Source: Anisus vortex
Lineage: Eukaryota; Mollusca; Gastropoda; Planorbidae
Direction of reading: 5' to 3'
DNA: 64,000 nucleotides
Assembly: GCA_949126835.1 (NCBI GenBank)
Contig: OX421509.1
Location: forward strand, 10,761,420-10,825,419
Position numbers and translations under genes: made by a program. Shown here one piece after another: positions 12,050 through 23,545 of this stretch. Every line of letters starts with the position of its first letter. Within the stretch, counting starts at the first letter, position 1. A model generated the notes under the pieces. The model was not told the DNA's origin. It worked only from the letters and a program-made list of their open reading frames with translations, and searched no databases.

Positions 12050-12430
12050 AATTTTAGAGAATGAATAAGTCATCGCTGTCTAAGGAATTTCAGTTTCGTT
12101 ATTACTTCGCCCTACATTCATGCCTCTGAATATATCGTTTTGTTATACAACAGTCTAAGTGCCCCTTTGTAGTTTTCTTTGCCCGTGGTTCCATTCCATG
12201 GAGTTGTGTCTGTGTCACAATCTTATTGCATCTCATTGATTTCTCTACTTTGTCATCCTGCAGCCATAGAGACAGTTTAGTAAAGGGAAGTTGTGGTGCC
12301 TTTTATCCCTCCTCTATCCGCTCCCTATATTAGCCATCTTTTGTTGACGTTAGAATGAATTGCACGCAGGGTGTATTATGTAAATTATTAATATGTTAGC
12401 GTTCTTTAATATGCTATGTTAAAATGATAG
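12050..12430. other. Conserved non-coding block of the duplication
   Basis: This block matches unit B (23945-24290) well, including ctaaggaatttc, ttattacttcgccctac and gtgtattatgtaaattatta. No coding frame is shared between copies. It lies about 4 kb upstream of gene 1 and 1 kb upstream of gene 2. Confidence 0.5.
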
Positions 12431-12680
12431 ATAAAAAAAGTATCCCGTCAGATCATATTGAACCATTTGGCCGTTGAAGCAGTGTTCACCAGTTTCTGTG
12501 GCCATAGCATACTCAGAGATTGTGTGGCCAGCACAATGCGCATCCGTCTTTACTTTACCCCAAATAAATGTCAGGTACCCATTAGAGCTATGTGGACTCA
12601 AGACCCTGGGGGAAATCCAAGTCTTACCAGAACCTTTGGTACGCCAGTCGAAAGTGTCGTCGTGCCACCAAAATGATGGA
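12430..12680 (-). mobile_element. SINE family A copy, minus strand
   Basis: On the minus strand it carries ggggtaaagtaaagacgg, tgctggccacacaatctc, gccacagaaac and the 3' end gggatactttttttatct. The paralogous copy at 24290-24540 shows insertion before the segmental duplication. The overlapping open frames on both strands here are chance frames. Confidence 0.6.
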
Positions 12681-13189
12681 TAGCATTTTTCAAATGTTTC
12701 TATATATAAAAAGTGCTACTGCGCACTATACCATGGTATCACTTCGTTATTTTAAACATATAAATTCTCTTTCGTCCCCGGTCGGCATTCGGGCATGAAA
12801 TGGCCAGTCATAAAACAATATACAAACGAACAACTCAACGATATAATATACCCTACCAGACTTGGCACGCTTGTTCACATGACGAGAAAAACGTTGGTAA
12901 TTTTTAGTAATAATTATAATAATAATTATAGTGGCTATTTTTATATGACGCTTGTATCAATCATATTAACTTATCTAAAAAACAAACAATGGATAGCGTC
13001 TACATGATACATTTGTAAGTGCTAATTGAGGTTAGAATTGACTACACTATCCACATTATTCACTTATCAATATAATTAAGTTTTAGGAATAAACCACCTA
13101 TAATTAAAACACATCTATCCGATACAATGGTCTAAGTCTCTAAGTCAATGAAATGTATTTACAGGTCAATTTCTTAGGAAATCTAATTT

Positions 13190-13545
13190 AATGGATAAAA
13201 GAAAGTTACGTGAAAGAATATTGATTTTGGCATCAATAATATAATTTCCCGGGCCTTTTCCATTTTTCCATATAAAGAACTCAGTGATGCTATTACAGTA
13301 CTGTTAGCAAGCGCAGTGCGATGTAGGTCTAAATTGCAGAGACAGATGTATAGGATACAGATATAAGCCGCCACAGATTCAAACGAGCGCACTCCAAAGA
13401 ACTTCTTTTTGTATCCAGCCACACTGGGAATTTTAAGGAGTGACTGTAGTGAGGAGCGCAGTTCCTTTGGTGGTGTGTGCTTTGGTATGAATTCTTGAAG
13501 GTAGAAAGATGCGCAATACTGCATCTCTAGCCATTCTCTTAGTAA
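13190..13545 (-). pseudogene. Degenerate LINE 3' ORF fragment
   Basis: The minus-strand frame includes PKELRSSLQSLLKIP and KKFFGVRSFESVAA, matching the pattern R-LRS...LL-P...G-RSF-A seen just upstream of the conserved WNSLP motif at the end of CR1/jockey-type ORF2. The frame then breaks. Too short to assign a clade. Confidence 0.4.
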
Positions 13546-13654
13546 GAGCCAGCATGGAATTATTTTTTAATTACAGCCAATTATATTATGTGAACAGTCT
13601 AAAAAAAGTATGCTGTCCTCAACTGATTCAGCAACTAAAGTAACTTTTTTTTAA

Positions 13655-13700
13655 AGTGAAGTATCCCGTCGGACCCAATTAGTCCATAGGGTCGTTGCAT
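13655..13700 (-). mobile_element. SINE family A, short 3' fragment
   Basis: The stretch aagtatcccgtcgg...gggtcgttg matches the 3' end of the minus-strand copy at 12430-12480. Only about 45 bp remain. Confidence 0.35.
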
Positions 13701-13802
13701 TATAAGGTCTAAAAAAAGGGACGAGCCCAAGGGGGCTCTTGAGTCTAGGACGAAACGTTTTATGTATGAGCCCTCGGGAAGGGGGGATTTCTAAGGTTTA
13801 GT

Positions 13803-14700
13803 GACATTTGATACCGCGACACTTAATTTCTCCCCTCCAGACAGATAGTCCATTAACACTTAATCCCTTTCTCGGACATGTACACTGGTTTTCAGGTGAA
13901 GATTGCAACGCCAATGATTTGTCCCATTCGTACACTCCTTATGTTTGAGGAATTCATATTGCTTGTGTAGCAAAGACTGCTTGCCTTTCGACGTTGTACC
14001 AAAAGTGATCTTATCAGCCATATTCACAAGTATAAATTAATTCAAGATATTCGTAGTACAGAGCTAAAAGTCTCATAAAACAAATGAAACAACCATTGTT
14101 TTTATTAACACTGAGGTTCTTAAAGAGGGCAGTCCAGTGAGTCATATCCTAACTCATGGCCCAATGAAAGCAAAGGCCGCGCCCTTCCAACCAGGTCACC
14201 TGTCATTTAGTCTTCAACTAAATTGAAAAAAATAATACAGGAGAGTTTACAATGACCCAATTCATTATCTTACCTAGTCGTTGGGGTCACAAGGAGCGGT
14301 GACTACAAATAAGCAATGGCGATATATTTCTCTGACAATCTCTTTGTATACCAATCAAAGCAAGTCTCCCTCGAACTCAGACCAATACTCGCGGGTTCTT
14401 CTTTGACAACCATCTGGGTGATGATTGTCCGCAGGTAACAAAGGGAGGTGATCGGACCGTATTGCAGGGGCTACTCACTAGAACATTACACATAATTGTT
14501 TCCCTTAAGTGGCTAAAATAAGGAAACAAATTTTATTAGTAATTATTCTTCCTACCAATTAGTGAGTACTTTTGTGACAACTAGTTCTCCAAATACATTT
14601 ATTTTATTTCTTCTTAGTGTACATGTCCGCGGGAGGGATTAAGTGTTAATGGGAGTATCTGTCGGGAGGGTCGCGGTATCAAATGTCGCGGTATCAAATG
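13803..14700. mobile_element. Foldback/MITE-like element with about 85-bp inverted arms
   Basis: The left arm (13803-13885) reads catttgataccgcgacactt through cattaacacttaatccc to ggacatgtacac. The right arm (14617-14700) is its inverted, slightly diverged copy. An extra 15-bp tcgcggtatcaaatg is duplicated at the outer right end. The interior (about 730 bp) has no ORF. No clear target duplication was found, so the outer limits are uncertain. Confidence 0.6.
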
Positions 14701-14714
14701 TCCGTACACCGACT

Positions 14715-15890
14715 AAAGAATGTACATGTACAGTTTTAAACATTAAAAAAACTTCCCAGTTTGTATGATTATTAAGTATCTCTTCCTCTTAATTGCAATG
14801 GGTTAAAGTTAATTTCAAAACTGGTTAAAATAATATGCTAGAGTAAATCTCAGTTATTCTGAGCGCAAACATTAAAGACTTTATATCTATTACTAGAATA
14901 ATATCTTGACAATAAAATTCAAATGTTAATAACTACTAATATGTAAGTACAGAAATGAAATTGTGTATTAGCTAGGAATGTAGTTTTTTTTTTAAAGCTG
15001 ATAATAACAAACAGGTTATTTATTTTTATTAAATATTAAACGCTCTATTATGCTCCTTTTCTTTTGGTCTTGGTTTTGTTACGGCACTAAATAAATTGTC
15101 TTATAAAAATAATATAGTTGATCAGTTTGAATTTCACGCTGTTGGCACGCTGAATGATTCCAAATGATTGTACTAAATTCAATTGTTTTAATGCAATTTA
15201 AAGAAGAAAAAAATAGAAACATCATAAAATGTGCTTCGTGGCTTGTTAAAATGATTAATTAAATAATAATATTTTTCCCGAATGGCCCTTTTTTTTCGAA
15301 AATGGTCGTAAGGGGAGCGGCCTCTCCCCCTGTTCCCCGCTGGCTACGCTACTACATTGTACATCGCCACGCAAGTGGTCTACAGGTCAGCACGAAGATC
15401 TGGTGGGGGCTGGACGGACAGAGAGAGAGAGAGAATTGACACACTCGAAAAAAGAGAGAATCTAGTGTTTGAGATATTGTGTTGTTAAGATATAGAGTGT
15501 TGATATTTAGAAGTTGATATATTTGAAAAAAAAAATTAGGTAAGCATAAGTTATGTGTATTATTTGTATTGTCAAACAATAAATTGCTTGCTATAAAAAT
15601 GACTTGCCAGACTCATTCAATGCAAGGGAGAAATGAAGTCGTCGCTTTGTCCGATAACACTTTACGAATGTCACGCTAACACTACAGGAAGAATAAAGAA
15701 AATGCCAGTGACATTTATACACTTTTGTTTTTAATATTTCATAAACACATACAGAGATCAAAGCGATTAACTTTCTCCTGTTTGATATTATGATCATTGT
15801 TTTCATTTTTACCTTCATTAAATAATAATTACTAGTTTAGAAAACATAAAACAACAACGAAAATGCAAGTGTAAATGTTCAAATGACATT
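14715..15890. other. Intergenic DNA 3' of lectin gene 2, no gene seen
   Basis: AT-rich with homopolymers, a short (ag)n at 15419-15434, and a block near 15280-15350 (gggagcggcctctccccctg) that looks repetitive. The frames at 15352-15818 show no domain. The poly(A) site of gene 2 probably lies at the right end of this stretch. Confidence 0.35.
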
Positions 15891-15897
15891 TTCATGT

Positions 15898-16955
15898 TCA
15901 GGGAAAGTTGAAAAACGGTTGTTCACATATGTACGTGGCGTTTTCAAAACATGGTATGTCGTACAGTTTCCCGCTAGGCTGAAGCCAGGTGCAGTCTTCA
16001 ATGCGCAAACCATCATTGGGTTCACCTGTAGATAGAATTTAAAATTAAGTGTTTAAAACAAACATCAAGATATTTGAATCATAATAAAATAATTAAGACA
16101 TTGAAGATATACCAGAATATATAGTAATAAAAATATAAATAAATAAATAAATAATAACGGTGCTTATAAATAAATAATATGGTTATTTACATAGCGCTTC
16201 TATCCATGCTATTTTAGCATACTCAGTGCGCTCTAAAAGATTATTACGCCCTCTAGTCCTAAAACTCCTGTAGGGCGGCAGGGATCGTTCGGTGGCAGGG
16301 ATAGAACCCGGGACGTGTCAGTTGTTTTTTTTGGTTTACAGTCCGGTGAAATAAACGCAGGACCAGCCGGTTGGTGATTAAATAGATCTGCATAGCGTTC
16401 TATACTATTATATATATATATATTATTTGCAATTATATATATTGTTATGTGGACATTCAAAAAATTAAAATAAAGCCTAGGATTATACTTATTTATAGAG
16501 AGAAACCATGTATTTCAATATCGAAGTAATTAAAGTATATCTGTCAGAATAATGTAGCGTGTATGTCCATGTTACACGTTCTCTCTGCTACAAGTGCCTG
16601 AATGACTCTGCCCTGGATTACCTTCGCTCCCGTCCACTTCGCTCGGCTTCTGACGCACTGACTCTTCGGATCACCCGCTGGCCAACGTGCATTCTCCTAC
16701 GCACGCTGGTCCGCCTGGATTCCCCATCCACTCCAGCTTCGCCAGAGACCTAGCTTCAACACCTTAAGGAGCCGGCTGAAGACTCGCCTATTCCAGTAGC
16801 ATACTGGACATATAATAAATATACATTTTAGTCTGTTCTTCGTTATTTGTACTCCGTCTGTAACTGTTGTAAGCGCATAGAACTGTCCACAACGGGATAT
16901 GCGCTAACAGCATTATCATTATTATTTTGATATTGCATTAAGCACTTTCAGTTCG

Positions 16956-16998
<43 letters not shown>

Positions 16999-19900
16999 TC
17001 TCCACAATTTCGTTGCCGCTGTTGGGGTAAGAAAGGCACAAGAGCACTACACACGATTCTTTTTGTTCCCCCACCCCCTAAAAAACTGTGGGAAATCCAA
17101 CGTTAAGAATATGATGGGGATCAACACTCATCCTTAATAGCACATGCCTTATAATGATCTGCCTAAGATAAGAAGCTGCAGAGCCATCCATGCAGGTGTG
17201 CCTTAGTGAAGGAAGCTTATGATCTATTAGGTTTGTTGCGGGTGAGGCAGTGGAAATCCAAAATGATAAAAATTAGCATTACCTGGTCCGAAGATCTGAC
17301 GCACTAGGCTGGCATCAATAATGGAGTTATCATCGTCCCACCTGTAGACTCGTTCCTTTTCCATATCATTCAGTCCAACCCAGAAATATTTTCCAGCGAA
17401 ACTTGTGCGTAGAATTTTAAGTTTGTCCAAGTTTTTTACCGTATAGAGGTAGGCTGCTTTGGCTATAGAATTCATCAAATTAAAAAAAACAATTATTTTA
17501 AGAAAAGTAAAATAAATACTAGCAGAAAAAAACAAATAATGTAAAATCATTCGAAAACAAACGATATAAATATGTTTAGAAAATTCATCCTAAATATATT
17601 TCTTTGTATACAGCATTGGTTAATATACACATTTGGAGCAAGAAATATAGATAACAAGGGATAAAGTAAATTTATTATACACGATTCATTTTGGAGTTTT
17701 GTGTTTATATAAACAATGTAAAAAAAAAAAAAAATTAAAAAATTAAAAAAAAAACACACTCAAAATCACTAGAGAAGTTAATAAAAAAAAGTTGGAGATG
17801 GTTGGGCCACTTCCTTCGCATGGATATTGTAATATTGTAATTGCCTAAAAAATAACGAACGAGCATTACGGCTTTAACGTCCAGGGCGGAACGATTTTCA
17901 GGGGTGGACCACGGGCGGGCACAGCAAGGTTCTGTCCGGGCGCCATCCACCCCACGGCAAGCCGAAAGAGTGAGGTGTCTTGCAACTTTGGGTGCGTTTT
18001 CCACAGCCACATTCACGATTTTTCCCCACTGCTGAATTCCCATCGGATCATTATCTTGGTTGCTCGCCCCGTGTACGTGCAATGTCACCTGGTCGCACAA
18101 ATCCCATATTGCAGGTATGGACATCCAGGCAACATTGCGGGCTTGAGACGGAATCTCGACGCTCATTGTTTACTACCCACCGAACCTCGGGGCAGTACAA
18201 TTAATCTAAAACGCGCAGCAGGAGCTGCCCCCCCCCCCCCCATCATGCGTTAGCCCATCGGTTCGTTCTCTTGTTGCAAGCGTACTGGTGGTTTCGACAG
18301 TTCACCACTTTGAAGCCCATGGGTAAAGAAGTGCTCCGCGTGGATAGAAAGAGTCTTCCAGGTATTGCTTTGAAATGGACACCATAAGGAACAAGACTCG
18401 AGGGGAAGAACAGTGGGAACCTTGAAGAGAAAGATGGACGAGGAAACAAAGACCACCAATAAAACTACGTATTGGATCAGATGGGTCGCCCAGGTTAGGG
18501 AGGCAGAGTGGAACTTTATTCCGGCCCTAACTCTGCGAAGAGAAGAAAGAAAAACAACAACACTGAAGCAAGAAATATAAAGAACATGGTAGAAAGTGAA
18601 ACCATATAAAATAAATTGATCAAGTGATAAATAATTCAAGTCTTCAATTAAGGTGTGAATTTATCGATAATTTCTCAAAGAAATACTTCAAAACCACCTT
18701 GGTGACAGCCTAATATTTATTGACATATTTACGTTACATATTGGTACACGTAGCTGGCACAGTTTCTTGAAAAAAAGTTCTAATAGGTAGAGATATAAAA
18801 CACGTACATATATAGGCCTAATAGGTAGAGATATGAAGTCCGTAGATAATTGGGCCTAATAGGTAAAGATATCAATCAAGTTGGTAGATATGTAGGCCTA
18901 ATAGGTAGAGATATGAAGTCCGTAGATAATTAGGCCTAATAGGTAAAGATATCAATCAAGTTGGTAGATATGTAGGCCTAATAGGTAGAGATATGAAGTC
19001 CGTAGATAATTAGGCCTAATAGGTAAAGATATCAATCAAGTTGGTAGATATGTAGGCCTAATAGGTAGAGATATGAAGTCCGTAGATAATTAGGCCTAAT
19101 AGGTAAAGATATCAATCAAGTTGGTAGATATGTAGGCCTAATAGGTAGACATATCAAGTCCGTAGATAATTATACATAATAGGTAGTATATCAAGTTGGT
19201 AGATATTTAGGCCTTACAGGTAGAGATATCAAGTTAATAGTTATTTAGGCCTAATAGGTAGTATATCAAGTTCGTAGATTTTTTTTAGACCTTCGAAGAA
19301 ATGGGTAGATATATACTATAGACCAAAGTTTTGATAAATATACAGTTATTTAGTGTTGTAATATATACATTTTTCTTACCATTTTCACACTAGACAGTTT
19401 AGATATGACTATTAGTGTATACATTTGCTAGTCATTTGTATAAATAGTGCCCAAAACTAATGTGTCAAATTTCACTAGGCATGCCATTTAAAAACATTTA
19501 TTCTTAAAGTTTTAATGCTTTTATACAAGATACAGCTATGTTTTACCCGCGAGAGAATTTATGAAATAGTATTAACAATTTTCTGTTGATTCAGTTAAGT
19601 TTAACCAAAGACTTTAATAAGATGGACCGCCTGCTTTAATATTTTTGATATATGATGAATCGAATGACTTCTTTTCGGAATTCCTATTTCCCTTTTGCAA
19701 TGTACACTTCTGTTTTATTTAATCGCTATGATTTTCTCAATTAAAAAAATTATATCAAAATACAGCGGAAACATTTAGGGCGTTAAAGTAATTTAAGACA
19801 GCGTTATTGGATGCGCACGGAAAAAAGAACAGATAAGCTCTAAAAATAGAGCAAGCGGTCCATCTTATTATAATCTTTGGTAATCCAGTTCAATCTGTAA

Positions 19901-22900
19901 CTTAAAGTTTTCTTTGAGTTTGGTCCCTTTGAAGCACTGAGCTAAACATCCCCGCCTTAACCTGTCTGTTGGATGTTATAACAATATGATTGTTTCGTGT
20001 TAGTTTCCGTTATGCTATCTGCCACGGCAAACTATAAAGTGTAAATGTTTTCAAACATTATAAATCATTTATCACTATTGCACCCCTTGCATGCTCATTA
20101 TAGTGTTTCTGTAACCATTATTTTACTAGCACAAAGAAAAGCAGAAAGGAAAGGAAAATAATGTATATATATATTAGTTTGCATGCTAGTTGTTTAATAA
20201 TAAAATGCTACTTCTAATTATAGTATTGGACCAACCTTGACATGCGTCTCTGGCGGTGGTGTAGTTAACTTTGACAGCAGACCCCCATGCGCATGCTGTA
20301 ACTGAGCCACTGGTTAAAAGTTTGAATCCAGCTTTAACATTACACGCAACATATAAGTCTTCACTTGTTCCTGTACTTGTAACATTTGCTTTACAATGTC
20401 CTAGAAAAATGGTTAATTAGAGCAATATGTTACAATAGACATTTTTAACACAATCTTTAGTTGATTGAAATTGCTAGCAAACAACCAAATGTGTAATTAA
20501 ATGTAACAAACAAAAATAAAGTTAAAAAAGCACGGGATCTTCAGTGTGAATATTCAATAGTGTAGATCAGGGATAAGCAACCTATAAATAAAGGTGTGCC
20601 AAAGTAGGATTTCTAATTCATTAAGCGTTCTATCAACCCAAAAGTAATCCTGCACTAACAGTGACTAACACTCAAATTCACGTATAAGAGAGTTCAATTG
20701 CCTTTATGGGGGGGGGGGGGGGGGTCCTTATGTGTGCCAATGGAAATCGCTCTACGTGCCTAATCAGGCAAGAGTACCGTAGGTTGCGTAGTTTGCTGTA
20801 GGTACACGAGAAGGTTGAAAGTAAGCTATACACAAATGTATATTCCTATTTTATTTCATAGATTCCATACAGACTGAGTATACAAATGCATAAAAAACAC
20901 TTACCAATGTCACATCTTTGTAGAGTTTTGTTGTATGAATAGCATGCAAGTTCTTCACTGACACACTTCATTGCGCATTCAGTGATGCTTGGTGCGTTGT
21001 CAGAAGTGACAACAGTGAATTTAGCTTGCTTGGGCTTCGCTAATTGACGAAATGTTGTGGAATACACTGCAGCCTCAGCCGTCAAAGCTTAAAATGAATG
21101 GCATACATTTTATTTAAAACGAAGTTATAAAATTACGACTCATGTTAAACATTTTATAATACAGGGTAGGCCAATAAAATATTGCCACTTTTTAATCATA
21201 CATACGTTTTCAAAACTCAAGGCGCGAATGACATAATGATGAGGTTTACTTTTGTAAACCATATTTCGTTTGGACGTTGTGGCGTTTTGGGGTCTCTAAC
21301 TAAGATTAATGCCACTTGAAATTAAGGAAGATTTCATATATACTATACTCTGATAAAGATTAGTCTTCGCTTAGCCATCGCCTGTACAAATTTGCTTACA
21401 ATTATAACCACTACTGAGTGAAAGATTGAATGCACATATCTCCTATCATTATCTCTACATAGACACTTAATCATTTAGCTCTTGCACATGTAACATATTT
21501 TATGTATTTCTACATTGCGTATTCGTTGTCAGTATTTATTGTATGCTTACATTTATATTAATATTTTTATATGATAATGTTATTATCGTTTCTAATGTTA
21601 TAATTTATTGCTATCATTATTATGCTTACATTGGTATTATCAACTTGCGGGCTGGCGTGCAGCCTACAGCCCCCCCCCCTTTTCTTCCCCCTCGTGGTCA
21701 TACTACGCACACGTGCGGAACACGCCAAGGTAAACATGACGCAATCATGCTTGGATTCGCCATCCCTGATTTTCCCCCCTCACCCTTCTTCTCCCGCCAC
21801 CCATCGTCCAAACTCAAAGAATGTTACACGTATACCAAAAGATACCACTGTGTCCAGTTTCCCTGGTCGAAACCCCTTTGACTTCCAGTGAGAAAGTAGA
21901 ACCTACGATGGCCGGCCAGCCGCCCCCCCTCCCCCTTATCACCCCCCGCACCCATCCTCCCCTCCACCTCGCCATGTTATATCAAAATCAAACGATGCAA
22001 TAACAGGCTGACCAATCGCATGCGCGATATAGATGAGTCAGCATGACCATTCCCCCATCACGTGACAACCCACGCTTGAGACGTAAAAATGTAATTTTAG
22101 TTTTTAGGTGTCGGACTCATGGAGTCGATGGTGCTGGAAGCCCTTAGGCACTACTAGGAGCACGTAAACCGTCAGTCCTCCTTAGGACAATCTACTACCT
22201 ATAGTTAAAGCCTATCACTGTCTTTATCACTTGTATTTGGATTGTATGATTTATTTGCTCTCGTCATTAATGATTGAATACGGACTTTCATGTGAATAAA
22301 ATATTCGTTGTTACAATACGCCTTGCTTATCAATTGTAGAATACCTGTTTGTGTGACATTCAGTGACAGCGTGAATTAGTCAACAGTTTAACTCAGCCTA
22401 AATACGAGCGAAACGAAACCTGGATATACATTTGTCTGTGCACCACATTGAGATCGTCAGCCCTTCGGGACCAGCATACCGCTATATAACCTGCCAATTA
22501 ACTAACTACCTGTCCCACTACCCTGTATGCCGTGTTGATTTATCCACTAAGTATGCACTGATAGCCTATGCTAATTAAAGGCTCAGTGACGCAACAACTT
22601 AGACCAGCACGTTACAGACATGAAACGGTTTTTAGTCTTTCTGTATATAGAACAGTGGCATTATTTTACACTTAAAATGAATACATAATTTTTTTATTGG
22701 AGAAAACTATTTGAACACATTTTTCAGGGGGAATAACCTTAGAATAAGAAATTTGAATCTAAACATAAATTATTTTGAAAGCAAATCAATAGCTAAGACC
22801 ACAAGTTATCACTTATCGTAATATGTTAAATATATATGTACTTACCCAAACACGTAAGCCAATAGTAATAGTTCACTGTATATTTGGTCTTGAAATGTTC

Positions 22901-22906
22901 AGACAT
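15898..22906 (-). CDS. C-type lectin gene 2, PAN/apple-like module plus CTLD, five coding exons
   Basis: Exons: 22846-22906, 20905-21087, 20236-20400, 17283-17462, 15898-16025. All introns are GT-AG and phase 1. The product is about 238 residues. Exon 1 starts MSEHFK and gives a short signal peptide. Exon 2 is PAN/apple-like (C-x3-C-x6-C-x9-C). Exon 3 starts the lectin part with four cysteines and ends TTARDACQ. Exon 4 has the CTLD core FAGKYFWVGLNDMEKE and RWDDDN. Exon 5 has EPND, EDC, LYDIPC and YICEQ. EPN is the motif linked to mannose-type binding in canonical CTLDs. The WND site is LYD here, so calcium binding is uncertain. Secreted, with a probable role in recognition. Introns hold LINE pieces, an 80-bp minisatellite and a MITE. 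Introns and the first and last exons were placed by splice signals and alignment to genes 1 and 3. Confidence 0.82.
16160..16420 (-). mobile_element. tRNA-derived SINE (family C) in intron 4 of lectin gene 2
   Basis: On the minus strand a B-box-like gggttctatccc precedes a body ending gagcgcactgagtatgctaa and a tail tagaagcgctatgtaaataa. The same body lies at 42950-43010 and the tail at 49650-49720. Same strand as the host gene. Confidence 0.5.
16560..16935 (+). pseudogene. CR1/L2-like LINE 3' end in intron 4 of gene 2
   Basis: The frame CYKCLNDSALDYLRSRPLRSAS matches the C-terminal end of CR1/L2-type ORF2. It is followed by broken sequence and a 3' end atatgcgctaacagcattat with an ATT-rich tail. 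Heavily degraded. Confidence 0.5.
16960..17000. repeat. (CT)n microsatellite
   Basis: About 35 bp of tctctc with few interruptions, in intron 4 of lectin gene 2, just 3' of the LINE tail. Confidence 0.9.
17765..18600 (+). pseudogene. RTE-like LINE 3' fragments in intron 3 of lectin gene 2
   Basis: Two pieces. About 17765-17990 reads WRWLGHFLRMD, the R-W-GH-LRM motif near the RTE C-terminus. About 18245-18600 reads LPGIALKWTP then a basic, frame-broken ending with NNNTEARNI. GC content is higher than in the flanks, as expected for LINE ORFs. A poly-C run sits between the pieces at 18230-18242. Antisense to the lectin gene. Confidence 0.5.
18780..19285. repeat. 80-bp higher-order minisatellite in intron 3 of lectin gene 2
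   Basis: Two related half-units alternate: one with aggcctaataggtagagata then gaagtccgtagataat, the other with aataggtaaagatatcaatc then aagttggtagatatg. Together they make an exact 80-bp period, with matching landmarks at 18901, 18981, 19061 and 19141. The central copies are nearly identical and the outer ones are degenerate. Intron 3 of gene 2 is the only place in this window where the array occurs. Confidence 0.9.
19290..20230. other. Intron 3 of lectin gene 2, no further feature seen
   Basis: AT-rich sequence without recognisable repeats or coding frames. A polypyrimidine stretch before the exon 4 acceptor at 17464 is the only functional element expected in this intron. Confidence 0.3.
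20568..20798. mobile_element. hAT-like MITE fragment, copy in unit B
   Basis: Paralogue of 141-354, with the same order of motifs: cagggataagcaacc, then gcgttctatcaaccc, then ccgtaggttgcgta. A poly-G run of about 18 at 20707-20725 replaces the shorter G-run of unit A. Confidence 0.4.
21165..22620. other. Insertion in intron 1 of gene 2, origin unclear
   Basis: The left end tacagggtaggccaataaaa resembles ends of mariner-type or other repeats. From 21650 the sequence turns C-rich, with several poly-C runs, then has gtcggactcatggagtcgat and a possible poly(A) signal aataaaatattcg at 22295. The composition resembles an LTR, but I could not find paired ends or a target duplication. The open frames at 21543-22003 are overlapping low-complexity frames, not genes. 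Confidence 0.35.
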
Positions 22907-23120
22907 TTTGGGTGTGGTAGCCGCATAAAGTGTAAAGAATACTAAGAGGGAACCGAAAGTCCCAATACAGTCTTTGTAGAATGAGCTTCCAAGGAGATAA
23001 ATATTTTACGCTACTGTTTGAATGGCCTCTTTTATTTGAAGGCATTTATAAAGATGTTTACCGATAAGTCAATACTATTTGATCAATATTTTTTGATCAT
23101 TCTTTTAATGACTCTATTGT

Positions 23121-23128
23121 TATTTATA
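23121..23128 (-). promoter_or_regulatory. TATA-like box of lectin gene 2
   Basis: TATAAATA on the minus strand, 215 bp upstream of the gene 2 ATG, conserved with gene 1 (7912-7919) in sequence and spacing. Confidence 0.4.
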
Positions 23129-23189
23129 AAAAATTAATTAGCTGTGTGTGCGTGTGTCTCGCAACATAGTCTATGGTTCTATGGCCGAC

Positions 23190-23545
23190 GTAATTTTCAG
23201 CCTTTTCTGCAATTTTCAGCGATTTGTGCAATTTTCAGCCATTTGTGCAATGTTCAGCCTTTGTGCAATTTTCAGCCATTTATGCAATGTTCAGCCTTTG
23301 TGCACTTTTCAGCCATTTATGCATTTTTCAGCCATTTGTGCAATTTTCAGCCTTTGTACAATTTTCAGTCAATTGTGCAATTTTCAGCCTTTGTGCAATT
23401 TTCAGCAATTTGTGCATTTTTCAGCCATTTGTGCCATTTTCAGCCTTTGAGCCATTTTCAGCAATTTGTGCATTTTTCAGCCATTTGTGCCATTTTCAGC
23501 CTTTGAGCAATTTTCAGCCATTTATCGTGCAATTTTCAGCAATTC
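23190..23545. repeat. Promoter-proximal 18-20 bp repeat, about 19 copies (gene 2)
   Basis: Tandem units of tttgtgcaattttcagcc with small changes lie about 285-640 bp upstream of the ATG. Many copies keep TTGTGCAAT, a fair match to the general C/EBP pattern. Gene 1 has only about 8 copies, so the array expanded or shrank after duplication. Long open frames across it (FSAICAIFSH-like repeats) exist only because the unit lacks stops. Confidence 0.85.

Larger units (their letters stand above)
1..12800. repeat. Segmental duplication, unit A (lectin gene 1)
   Basis: Unit A is homologous in order to unit B at 20416-24664. Shared landmarks are the opening ttagagcaatatgttacaat, a MITE-like block, lectin exon 2, lectin exon 1, the TATA-like box, an 18-20 bp promoter repeat array, a block at about 12050-12300, and a minus-strand SINE ending near 12680. 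Unit A is three times longer because its copy of intron 1 and the DNA upstream of the promoter gained insertions: a LINE with a solo LTR, and the 8348-11797 element. Homology stops near 12800 (gcattcgggcatgaaat) and continues past the left edge. The pairing was made by eye. Confidence 0.75.

Noticed and set aside
13183..13524. 113-codon minus-strand frame as a host gene
   Set aside because: Its first half matches a LINE ORF2 C-terminus pattern and then breaks. No splice signals or other exons fit.
21543..22003. Pro-rich frames in intron 1 of gene 2
   Set aside because: Two or three frames overlap in C-rich sequence with poly-C runs. No domain, and it lies inside an intron-sized insertion.
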